This document shows, one piece after another, positions 54,634 through 62,671 of a stretch of DNA of 64,000 bases. Origin of the DNA: Colwellia ponticola. Lineage in GTDB: Bacteria; Pseudomonadota; Gammaproteobacteria; Enterobacterales; Alteromonadaceae. The stretch spans positions 62,001-126,000 of the forward strand of contig NZ_SZVP01000002.1 of assembly GCF_005885605.1 (NCBI RefSeq), read 5' to 3'. The notes beneath the pieces are model-generated. The model saw only the letters and a program-made list of their open reading frames with translations. It was not told where the DNA came from and searched no databases. Positions within the stretch are counted from its first letter, which is position 1. Each line of letters starts with the position of its first letter. A program made the translations under genes and the position numbers.

Positions 54634-55929
54634 ATGGACATTATACTTAACTCAGGCAGCACGTTTGTCATTCTTGCTGCTGTTGTTGGTTTCTTTATGG
54701 CGTGGGGTATTGGCGCTAATGATGTGGCGAATGCGATGGGCACCTCTGTAGGTTCCAAAGCATTAACTATTAAACAAGCCATTATTATCGCGATGATCTT
54801 TGAGTTTGCTGGTGCCTACCTTGCCGGTGGTGAAGTAACGTCAACAATACGTAAAGGCATTATCGCAGGCAGTCATTTTATTGATACGCCAGAGCTACTT
54901 GTTTACGGTATGATCTCAGCTCTTTTTGCTGCAGGTACCTGGTTACTCATTGCTTCTGCTTTAGGTTGGCCTGTATCGACTACTCATTCAATTGTTGGTG
55001 CTATTGTTGGCTTTGCTGCTGTTGGCGTCAGTCCTGAGGCGGTAGAGTGGGGTAAGGTAACGGGTATTGTCGGTAGTTGGATTATAACGCCCCTTATTTC
55101 AGGTGTTATCGCCTTTGTGATCTTTAATAGTGCACAAAAACTTATTTTTGATACAGACAAGCCTCTAGAGCAAGCCAAACGATGGGTACCTGCTTATATG
55201 TTTCTTGCCGGCTTTGTTTTATCGCTGGTTACCATCAAAAAAGGTCTTAAGCATATTGGTTTAGAAAACGTAAACCTAGGTATTGTTAATTTTGAGATCA
55301 AAGGTATTGGTGGTTTTTACTTAGCCGCCATAATCGCTACTATTGTTGCCATTATTGGTAAATTCTTTATTAGTCGTTTGCAGTTTGATGAAGATCTTGC
55401 CAAAGAAGCACACTATGCAAACGTTGAAAAAGTATTTGCGTTATTGATGATTGTTACTGCTTGTGCAATGGCGTTTGCTCATGGTTCAAATGATGTTGCT
55501 AATGCGATTGGCCCATTAGCAGCGGTTGTAAGTATTGTTGATAATGATGGCGCAATTGCTGCCCAATCGATCATTGCTTGGTGGATATTGCCTTTAGGTG
55601 CTTTTGGTATTGTTGCAGGCTTGGCATTATTTGGTCATAAAGTGATGGCAACTATCGGTCAAGGCATTACTCACTTAACGCCAAGTCGTGGTTTTGCCGC
55701 TGAATTGGCAGCAGCGAGTACCGTGGTGATTGCCTCTGGCGCTGGTCTTCCTATTTCAACAACACAAACGTTAGTCGGTGCTGTGCTAGGTGTGGGTATG
55801 GCGCGTGGTATCGCGGCAATCAACTTAGGTGTGGTACGTAATATTGTTGTTTCTTGGGTTATTACCTTACCGGTAGGTGCCGGTTTATCTATAATCTTCT
55901 TCTGGATTATGCAAGCAGTGTTCGGTTAA
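54634..55929 (+). CDS. pitA: Inorganic phosphate transporter, PiT family
   Basis: This 431-residue polytopic protein of the Pit family imports metal-phosphate with protons. The two inverted-repeat signatures are GANDVANAMGTSVGSKAL near the N-terminus and HGSNDVANAIGPLAAV in the second half. STTHSIVGAIVGF and STTQTLVGAVLGVG also recur. It is a low-affinity, usually constitutive system that complements Pst. It follows the DUF47 gene closely and ends at a terminator. The symbol follows the family, not proven orthology. Confidence 0.92.
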   Translation: MDIILNSGSTFVILAAVVGFFMAWGIGANDVANAMGTSVGSKALTIKQAIIIAMIFEFAGAYLAGGEVTSTIRKGIIAGSHFIDTPELLVYGMISALFAAGTWLLIASALGWPVSTTHSIVGAIVGFAAVGVSPEAVEWGKVTGIVGSWIITPLISGVIAFVIFNSAQKLIFDTDKPLEQAKRWVPAYMFLAGFVLSLVTIKKGLKHIGLENVNLGIVNFEIKGIGGFYLAAIIATIVAIIGKFFISRLQFDEDLAKEAHYANVEKVFALLMIVTACAMAFAHGSNDVANAIGPLAAVVSIVDNDGAIAAQSIIAWWILPLGAFGIVAGLALFGHKVMATIGQGITHLTPSRGFAAELAAASTVVIASGAGLPISTTQTLVGAVLGVGMARGIAAINLGVVRNIVVSWVITLPVGAGLSIIFFWIMQAVFG

Positions 55930-55962
55930 CCGCTTACTTATTCGCTAGGAAAGACTAGAATC

Positions 55963-55994
55963 AAAAAAGCCGTAATTATTTGCGGCTTTTTTAT
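55963..55994 (+). terminator. Terminator after pitA
   Basis: The stem AAAAAAGCCG with CGGCTTTTTT (55963-55972, 55983-55992) and a 10-base loop ends in a T run. The A tract makes it bidirectional, so it can also serve the minus-strand parvulin gene. Confidence 0.92.
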
Positions 55995-56058
55995 GCTAGT
56001 CTTATTGATCTTTACATTGATTATTTTTTATAAACCAGTCATAACCATAACGAAAATA

Positions 56059-56337
56059 TTAGTCGCGTGCAGTGACTTCTAATAAATGGTAACCAAATTG
56101 AGTTTGTACTGGGCCTTGTACAGTATTTAACGGCGCTGAAAAGACAACCTTATCAAACTCAGGTACCATTTGACCTGGACCAAAACTACCTAAATCACCA
56201 CCTTGTGCTTTTGAGGGACAGTTTGAATGTGCTTTAGCGACTTCAGCAAAGTCTTTACCTGCTTCAATTTCTGCTTTTAATGTTAAACATTGTTCTTCTG
56301 TATCGACTAAAAGGTGACGAGCACTTGCTTGAGACAT
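56059..56337 (-). CDS. ppiC: Parvulin-type peptidylprolyl isomerase
   Basis: A stand-alone parvulin domain of 92 residues, like E. coli PpiC. It has ARHLLVDTEEQC at the N-terminus, FAEVAKAHSNCPSKAQGGDLGSFG (split motif) in the centre, GQMVPEFDKVVFS and the final VQTQFGYHLLEVT. It is cytoplasmic, with no signal peptide, and isomerises prolyl bonds. It is convergent with pitA. Confidence 0.93.
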   Translation of the reverse strand: MSQASARHLLVDTEEQCLTLKAEIEAGKDFAEVAKAHSNCPSKAQGGDLGSFGPGQMVPEFDKVVFSAPLNTVQGPVQTQFGYHLLEVTARD

Positions 56338-56573
56338 AGTTATTTCCTATTTTGTGTTATTTGTGAGTGTATCGCGTGTGTTGCTTGCGCTATGATATTT
56401 TCGCGGTATAGCCTAACGCATCTTATAAATAATTGAAAGTCAGTGACACAACCAGCATATTATTGACAAAGGTATAGACTCGCACTTCCACATAAATATA
56501 GGTAGAATAACGCCAATTTTAATCTAGAGTTTAATTTACTTTCTTATAAACCTTTTTGATTCACCTATCGTAT

Positions 56574-56590
56574 TGATACCTAATCGGTAT
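56574..56590. promoter_or_regulatory. Hairpin upstream of the DUF2058 gene
   Basis: GATACCTAATCGGTATC has 6-bp arms GATACC and GGTATC around five bases, 21 bases before the ATG. It may be a leader hairpin, or a leftover of the TACCAA-type terminal repeats seen elsewhere in the window. Confidence 0.35.
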
Positions 56591-56611
56591 CTTATTAAGT
56601 AAGGATTACCA

Positions 56612-57166
56612 ATGGCTTCTCTTCAAGACCAACTGCTTAAAGCAGGTTTAACCACCAAACAAAAAACCCGTCAAGCTAATGCTGACAAACGTAAGAAAAA
56701 TAAACAACAACGTAGTGGGGTTGACCATGGCGTTAGCTTACAAGAGCAAGTTAAGCAAGATTTAGCGCTATCAAAAGCAGAAAAGCTGGCTAAAGATACC
56801 GCCCTTAATGAAGCAAGAAAAAATGATCTTGCGAGTAAAGAGCAGCAGTTACGTATTAAGCAAATTCTTGAACATCACCAAATAACTGGCGTGAGCGGTG
56901 ACAGTGTGTATAACTACACCTTTGCTAATAAAGTTAAAAAACTAGTACTTGATAGCATAACTCATAAAGCACTAGTGAATGGGCGCTTGGCATTGTGTGG
57001 GTTAAATGAAACGACTTATCTTGTTACCAGTGAAACCGCAGCTAAAGTTGCTGAGCTTAATAGTAGTATTATTTTAGTTCAAAATGATAAAGCCGCCACC
57101 ACAGCAGAAGTTGATGAAGATGATCCGTATGCAGATTATCAAATACCGGATGATTTAATGTGGTAG
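56612..57166 (+). CDS. DUF2058 family protein (YaiL-like)
   Basis: This 184-residue protein starts MASLQDQLLKAGLTTKQK, the YaiL/DUF2058 hallmark, followed by a very basic segment and a coiled coil to about residue 95. The compact C-terminal part has YNYTFANKVKKLVLD and GLNETTYLVTSETAAKV, then an acidic DEDDPYADYQIPDDLMW end. It is nucleoprotein-like in composition; the function is not established. AAGGA precedes the ATG. Confidence 0.9.
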   Translation: MASLQDQLLKAGLTTKQKTRQANADKRKKNKQQRSGVDHGVSLQEQVKQDLALSKAEKLAKDTALNEARKNDLASKEQQLRIKQILEHHQITGVSGDSVYNYTFANKVKKLVLDSITHKALVNGRLALCGLNETTYLVTSETAAKVAELNSSIILVQNDKAATTAEVDEDDPYADYQIPDDLMW

Positions 57167-57313
57167 ATAGCGCTAGTATGGCAAATTGCTAGCACGGTTG
57201 TATAACACTGACTTGTTACATATTAGTTACGTTAGGCATGTTAAAACTGTGACAAATTAAATACCATACTAAACCAAAAACTAAACCCAAGATGAAACCT
57301 AAGAGTATATTTT

Positions 57314-57682
57314 ATGTTGATGAAAGCTATCCGTTGGCCAATAGGCCAATTAATATTACTATTAAATGTTGTTTTTTCACCCAGTTCGCCTAAACGAGCG
57401 ATAGATGAGCAAGTAAAAATTGATGCTAAAACTCGCCTGTTAAGTTTGTATCAACTACCTTCATGTCCTTTTTGTGTGAAAGTACGCCGGACAATAAAGC
57501 GTGAAGGCTTGAAAATAGAACTACGTAATATTAGTGGTCAAAATAATTATAGTGAAGAGCTAACGCGAGAGGGCGGTAAACGCAAAGTACCTTGCTTACG
57601 TATTGAAAAAAATGATGGCCAAATACAATGGTTATATGAGTCTAATGATATTGTTCAATACCTAAAAGAGCTCACAACGTAA
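57314..57682 (+). CDS. Glutaredoxin/GST-N-like thioredoxin-fold protein
   Basis: This 122-residue protein has an N-terminal hydrophobic segment at about 8-24 that may anchor it in the membrane. The glutaredoxin-like domain follows, with C51-P-F-C54 in YQLPSCPFCVKVRR, the cis-proline in KRKVPCLRIE and YESNDIVQYLKEL at the end, like the GST N-terminal domain. It probably reduces disulphides or glutathionylated proteins. Its place before the MsrPQ repair system is suggestive, but the genes are 120 bases apart. Confidence 0.85.
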   Translation: MLMKAIRWPIGQLILLLNVVFSPSSPKRAIDEQVKIDAKTRLLSLYQLPSCPFCVKVRRTIKREGLKIELRNISGQNNYSEELTREGGKRKVPCLRIEKNDGQIQWLYESNDIVQYLKELTT

Positions 57683-57803
57683 ATAATTAACAAGCTAAAA
57701 GTCCTTATTGAAATTATTTAACATAAACATGTGTCTTTTATCTTATAACAAACGTATATAACTGCTTATAGTTTATTTATAAGAAAAACCTAATAGGCCC
57801 TTT

Positions 57804-58820
57804 ATGTTAATAAAAATTCCCAAAAAATCTGCGTTAACAGCCGCTGATATTACCGACGAAGCGGTTTATCTACAACGGCGAAAGCTTATTAAAACCATGG
57901 GGTTTCTGGGCACAGGCGCTTTATTAGGCTCTGCATTATCTCAAACAGCCAATGCTGGTTTTTTTGGTAGTGACAGAGCTAATACTACTCAGTTTACAAC
58001 AACGCCATTAAGCTTTACCGCAGACAAAGACAACCTGTCTTTACTCAAAACACCCGAACAAAAAGTGATTAGCCATAATAACTTTTATGAATTTGGCGCG
58101 CAAAAACATCAACCGGCCGAGTTAGCACAACACTTTAACGTTGACCCATGGCAGTTAACTGTTTCTGGTGAGTGTGATCATCCTATTACCTTAGATTATG
58201 ACGATTTAACCAGCTTATTTCCGCTAGAAGAGCGCATTTATCGACTTCGTTGCGTGGAAGCTTGGTCAATGGTTATTCCTTGGATTGGCTTTTCTTTAGC
58301 TCAGTTATTACAGAAAGTGTCACCAAAATCGTCGGCTAAATATGTTGTTTTTCAGACCCTTGATGATGCTAAGCAAATGCCAGGTCAAGATGATAGACGT
58401 TTAGGTGGCGGTATTACTTTTCCTTATGTCGAAGGGTTACGTATTGATGAAGCAATGAACCCGCTTACCTTAATGAGTGTTGGTTTATATGGTAAAACCT
58501 TACCGCCGCAAAATGGTGCACCTATTCGTTTAGTCGTGCCGTGGAAATACGGTTTTAAAAGTATTAAATCGATAGTGTCAATTAAGCTGGTCAGTAAACA
58601 GCCGAAAACAACATGGCAGCAACTAGCACCTAATGAGTATGGTTTTTATGCCAATGTTAATCCAAAACACGATCACCCAAGATGGAGCCAAGCCAGTGAA
58701 AGGCGAATAACTTCAGGGGGGCTATTTGCCCGTAATCGAATAGAAACACAACCTTTTAATGGTTATGGCGAGCAGGTAGCACATCTATATAAAGGCATGG
58801 ATCTGAGTAAGTTTTATTAA
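57804..58820 (+). CDS. msrP: Protein-methionine-sulfoxide reductase catalytic subunit MsrP
   Basis: MsrP is a periplasmic molybdopterin enzyme that repairs oxidised methionines in envelope proteins. A twin-arginine signal is visible (LQRRKLIKTMGFLG, R25-R26), with cleavage near SQTANA. The molybdenum-ligating cysteine is C150 in YRLRCVEAWSMVIPWIGF. PYVEGLRIDEAMNPLTLMSVGLYG and APIRLVVPWKYGFKSIKSI are further YedY motifs, shown here within the length limit as separate pieces. At 338 residues it has normal length. msrQ follows by 14 bases. Confidence 0.96.
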   Translation: MLIKIPKKSALTAADITDEAVYLQRRKLIKTMGFLGTGALLGSALSQTANAGFFGSDRANTTQFTTTPLSFTADKDNLSLLKTPEQKVISHNNFYEFGAQKHQPAELAQHFNVDPWQLTVSGECDHPITLDYDDLTSLFPLEERIYRLRCVEAWSMVIPWIGFSLAQLLQKVSPKSSAKYVVFQTLDDAKQMPGQDDRRLGGGITFPYVEGLRIDEAMNPLTLMSVGLYGKTLPPQNGAPIRLVVPWKYGFKSIKSIVSIKLVSKQPKTTWQQLAPNEYGFYANVNPKHDHPRWSQASERRITSGGLFARNRIETQPFNGYGEQVAHLYKGMDLSKFY

Positions 58821-58834
58821 GGTTTTATTGCAAT

Positions 58835-59458
58835 ATGTTTCTCACATTATCGAGTAAAGTTTTTTATATAAAAGTCGCGATACATTTAGCGGCTTTTTTA
58901 CCGCTACTAAACTTATATTACTTGGCATTTATAGATCAGCTTGGCGCGGATCCCGTAGAAAGTGTTATTAACTTTACCGGTATTGGTGCCTTTAATTTAC
59001 TGTTGCTCAGCTTAAGCGTCTCCCCGTTAGCTAAAAAATTTAAGCAAGGTTATTTACTGCAAGTTAGGCGGTTACTAGGGGTGTATGCCTTTGTTTATGC
59101 TTTAATACACTTATTCAATTTTTTGGCTTTTGACTTACAATTTGCTTGGTCATTATTTTTTAACGAAGTGGTTAAGCGTCCTTATATTACTATTGGCATG
59201 CTCGCTTTTGTATTATTAACAGCCCTTGCGGTAACGTCTATTAATCACCTTAAACGTAAAATGGGGAAGTCATGGCAACAGTTACATAATGTAAGTTATC
59301 TTATCGTTATGTTGGTTGGCGTACACTTTTACTGGTCAGTTAAATCAGAAATAATTACACCGCTATTTTATTTATTGTTAGCCACTATCTTATTAGGATT
59401 TCGTTATAAGAAGCTTAAAAAATTGTGCTTATCGGTGTTTATTAGAAAAAAACGTTGA
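58835..59458 (+). CDS. msrQ: Heme-binding membrane subunit MsrQ
   Basis: MsrQ is the inner-membrane b-type heme protein that hands quinone-pool electrons to MsrP. The 207-residue protein has about six helices and the family's FNLLLLSLSVSPLAKKF, QVRRLLGVYAFVYALIHLF and WQQLHNVSYLIVMLVGVHFYW pieces, with His residues in two helices that fit heme ligation. It lies immediately after msrP. Confidence 0.94.
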   Translation: MFLTLSSKVFYIKVAIHLAAFLPLLNLYYLAFIDQLGADPVESVINFTGIGAFNLLLLSLSVSPLAKKFKQGYLLQVRRLLGVYAFVYALIHLFNFLAFDLQFAWSLFFNEVVKRPYITIGMLAFVLLTALAVTSINHLKRKMGKSWQQLHNVSYLIVMLVGVHFYWSVKSEIITPLFYLLLATILLGFRYKKLKKLCLSVFIRKKR

Positions 59459-59591
59459 ATGACGAGTATTTATCACTCATTACAGCTGATGCTATTAAAC
59501 GTAGATAATGGGCACTTTATCGTCATCAGCTTGTTGTTTTGCTAAAATAAATTTATGGTGTTAGGCATTATATTTCGCTACAGGAATAACC

Positions 59592-61118
59592 ATGCTTAAA
59601 ACCTTCTTTTCATGTAAATTATCACCAGATTTGACGGGTCACTTTGTGATGCGCTCATTTAAGTGTAAAAAAAACACCGTTACCTTGTTATCGGCAGGTT
59701 TATTATCACTTGGCTTAACAGCTTGTCTACCTACTGATAAACAAGATATTAAAGTTGTTATTAACAAAAACCCTTATCCAAGTACCTACCAAGCATTACC
59801 GGCAAAAAGCACCTTATTAACCAATGCGACCCTATTAACCGGTACTGGTGAGCGTTTAAACAATACTGATATTGTGCTAGTTAATGGTAAAATTACTCAA
59901 GTAGGTCGTGGTTTATCGCCAGAGCAAGCCACCGTTATTGATATGAAAGGTAAATGGATCACTCCTGGTCTTATCGATGTACACTCTCACTTAGGTGTTT
60001 ACCCTAATCCGCAAGTTGAATCGCACTCTGATGGCAATGAAATGACATCGCCTAATACCTCCGAAGTGTGGGCTGAGCACAGTGTTTGGCCACAAGATCC
60101 AGCTTTTCAAACGGCTCGTGCTGGTGGTGTTACCAGTTTACAAATTTTACCTGGCTCAGCAAATTTATTTGGTGGACGAGGGGTAACTTTAAAAAATGTC
60201 CCTAGCGTAACAATGCAAGGTATGAAGTTTGCTGGCGCGCCTTATGGTTTAAAAATGGCCTGTGGTGAAAACCCAAAACGTGTTTACGGTAGTCGAAAAG
60301 AGCTACCTTCTACCCGTATGGGCAATGTTGCTGGTTATCGAAGTGCTTGGCTTGCGGCCACCGAATATAAACGAGCGTGGGATAAATACGACAGCGACTA
60401 TAGCGCAGGTAAAAATCCACCAGCACCAAAACGCGACTTAGAGCTTGATACCTTAATGGGCGTTTTAGAGGGTGAAATATTAATTCACAACCATTGTTAC
60501 AAAGCCGAAGAAATGGCAGTGATGATTGATCTGGGCAAAGAGTTTAATTATTACTCAGGTACTTTTCACCATGCTATTGAAGGCTACAAAATTGCTGATT
60601 TATTAGCCGCTAATGGTAACTGTGCAGCTATGTGGCCAGACTGGTGGGGCTTTAAAATGGAAGCTTTTGACATGGTTGAAGAAAATGTAGCCATTGTTGA
60701 TGCGGTGAAAAATTCTTGCGCCGTTGTTCATTCAGATTCAGCAACCACAATTCAGCGCTTAAACCAAGAAGCGGCGAAAGTTATGTATCGTGCTAACGAT
60801 AATGGTTTTGCACTAAAAGAAGAAGATGCTATCAAGTGGATCACCGCTAATGCAGCAAAATCGCTAGGTATTAACGACAAAGTAGGTAGTCTAGAAGTAG
60901 GAAAAAATGCCGATATCGTCGTGTGGAATATGAATCCATTTAGCGTTTACGCGCAAGCGGAACAAGTGTTTATTGATGGCGCTAAAGTTTATGACCGCGT
61001 TGATGAAAAATACCAAGCGCAAAGTGATTTTTTATTAGGTCAACAAGACAATATAACCAGACAATCAGCTATTGAATCAGTTAGTGCATCTGCTACTAAA
61101 TCAGCTAGCAAAGAATAG
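59592..61118 (+). CDS. Amidohydrolase family lipoprotein
   Basis: From ATG 59592 (AGGA upstream) the protein has 508 residues. A hydrophobic segment ends in a lipobox with C45 (LTAC), so it is probably a lipoprotein; a start at M20 (59649) would give a more usual signal peptide. The amidohydrolase core has LIDVHSHLG with metal ligands H131 and H133, then HNHCYKAEEM, FHHAIEG and a late acidic VHSDSATTIQRL. AAKSLGINDKVGSLEVGKNADIVVW is the C-terminal family signature, cited in part. The substrate is unknown; relatives include imidazolonepropionase- and dipeptidase-like enzymes. A paralogue follows six bases later. Confidence 0.87.
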   Translation: MLKTFFSCKLSPDLTGHFVMRSFKCKKNTVTLLSAGLLSLGLTACLPTDKQDIKVVINKNPYPSTYQALPAKSTLLTNATLLTGTGERLNNTDIVLVNGKITQVGRGLSPEQATVIDMKGKWITPGLIDVHSHLGVYPNPQVESHSDGNEMTSPNTSEVWAEHSVWPQDPAFQTARAGGVTSLQILPGSANLFGGRGVTLKNVPSVTMQGMKFAGAPYGLKMACGENPKRVYGSRKELPSTRMGNVAGYRSAWLAATEYKRAWDKYDSDYSAGKNPPAPKRDLELDTLMGVLEGEILIHNHCYKAEEMAVMIDLGKEFNYYSGTFHHAIEGYKIADLLAANGNCAAMWPDWWGFKMEAFDMVEENVAIVDAVKNSCAVVHSDSATTIQRLNQEAAKVMYRANDNGFALKEEDAIKWITANAAKSLGINDKVGSLEVGKNADIVVWNMNPFSVYAQAEQVFIDGAKVYDRVDEKYQAQSDFLLGQQDNITRQSAIESVSASATKSASKE

Positions 61119-61124
61119 GGATCA

Positions 61125-62414
61125 ATGATGAAAAATACTCAATTACTGACTTCATTGCGTTACGCTTTGTTTAGCGTACTAGTAATAACAGTAGCAACGG
61201 CGAGTCAAGTACACGCCGAGTCTATCGCCATCACTAATGCCACGGTTTATACTGTGACCGAGCAAGGTGTTTTATCACAAGCAACGGTGATGGTTGACGA
61301 TGGTAAAATTAGTGCGGTATATAGCAAAGATGATCTACCTGCTTCGCTGAGCGCTGATATTATTATTGATGCTAAAGAGCGCATTTTAACGCCTGGTTTT
61401 ATTGCTTCTGGTAACTTACTGGGTTTGGTTGAAGTCGGATCGGTTGCCACTACTCGTGATAGCGCTGATAAAAAAGCCGATGTTACCTTTGATGCCAGCT
61501 TAGCGTTTAACCCTAAGTCAACGTTAATTCCTTATGCCCGTAAAGGTGGCATAACTACCAGTTTAGTTATGCCTTATGGCGGTGAAAACGTTATCACCGG
61601 ACAAAGCTTTGTTGTGAATTTATCGGGTAGTTTTGACAGCGTTATGAGTCAACAAAATGCGGTCATTGTGTCACTAGGCGCAAATAAAAAAGGCTCGCGC
61701 GCAATCAAACTACAAACATTATCTAATCAGTTGGAAGATGCAAAAAAAGCCTTAGTTAAAGCAGAAACAGCACAAGCAGTAGATGAAAAAGAAGATAAAA
61801 CACCTTCACGTGAAGCGCAGGTAATCAATGCGCTGTTATCAGGAGATAAACCATTAATTGCTTATGCTGATAGAGCCACTGATATTTTAGCGTTACTTAG
61901 CTTAAAGCAACGATTTAATCTTAACTTAGTACTTGCTGGCGCTAGTGATGCGGTGTTGGTTAGCGATGAAATAGCCAATGCCAATGTGGTGGTAATGATG
62001 AGCGCCATTAATAACTTACCTAGTAGTTTTGACTCGTTACACAATTCACTGACCAATGTCGCCCAGCTGACAAAAGCTGGCGTAAAAGTGATCATCAGTA
62101 ATAGTGGTGAAAGTTATAATATTAATCAATTACGCTTTGATGCCGGTATAGCGGTGGCTAATGGAGTGGCTAAAACAACAGCATTAGCCGCTATTACTGC
62201 TAATGTTGCTGATAGCTTTAACTTAAATACTGGGCGTATCGCTGTCGGTAAAAATGCTGATATAGTGTTATGGAGTGGCGACCCGTTTGAAATCAGTACT
62301 AAAGTTGATGCTATGTGGATTAATGGGCAAGCAATGTCGTTAAAGTCACGCCAAGACGCCTTACGTGATCGTTATATTAGCGCTACTGAACTACCCCGAG
62401 CGTATACAAAATAA
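61125..62414 (+). CDS. Amidohydrolase-fold paralogue lacking metal ligands
   Basis: This 429-residue exported protein has a Sec signal (to about residue 31, VHA-E). The fold is kept: IAITNATVYTVTEQGVL at the start, then RILTPGFIASGNLLG and a C-terminal VGKNADIVLWSGDPFE. The metal-binding H-x-H is replaced: where its neighbour has DVHSHLG, this protein reads ASGNLLG (94-100). Only two histidines occur in the whole protein, one in the signal region. It should therefore not bind the usual binuclear metal centre and is probably a pseudoenzyme partner of the upstream gene, with which it is tightly linked. Confidence 0.85.
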   Translation: MMKNTQLLTSLRYALFSVLVITVATASQVHAESIAITNATVYTVTEQGVLSQATVMVDDGKISAVYSKDDLPASLSADIIIDAKERILTPGFIASGNLLGLVEVGSVATTRDSADKKADVTFDASLAFNPKSTLIPYARKGGITTSLVMPYGGENVITGQSFVVNLSGSFDSVMSQQNAVIVSLGANKKGSRAIKLQTLSNQLEDAKKALVKAETAQAVDEKEDKTPSREAQVINALLSGDKPLIAYADRATDILALLSLKQRFNLNLVLAGASDAVLVSDEIANANVVVMMSAINNLPSSFDSLHNSLTNVAQLTKAGVKVIISNSGESYNINQLRFDAGIAVANGVAKTTALAAITANVADSFNLNTGRIAVGKNADIVLWSGDPFEISTKVDAMWINGQAMSLKSRQDALRDRYISATELPRAYTK

Positions 62415-62456
62415 CACTTAACCATTAAAATCTTAATCGCTAAGTGTTAATGATTA

Positions 62457-62504
62457 AACCCATATGTAAAGTAGTGTTGAACACTCAACATATGGGTTGT
62501 TATT
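62457..62504 (+). terminator. Terminator after the amidohydrolase pair
   Basis: An 11-bp perfect stem, AACCCATATGT and ACATATGGGTT (62457-62467, 62488-62498), is followed by GTTATTTTAT. A second, smaller inverted repeat, TAACACTTA/TAAGTGTTA, lies just before it (62412-62449). Confidence 0.75.
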
Positions 62505-62671
62505 TTATGTCAACCTCAGTCATTATTTATTCATTTCTACCCGTTAATACACTTAGTTACGGCATCTTTATTTAATCATCCCTACCATCCTTGATAAAAT
62601 TAAATGCCTTGTATTTTAAGTACCGATCTTTATGATTAGCTACTTAATTTACTATTTTTTTAAGCGACTTC

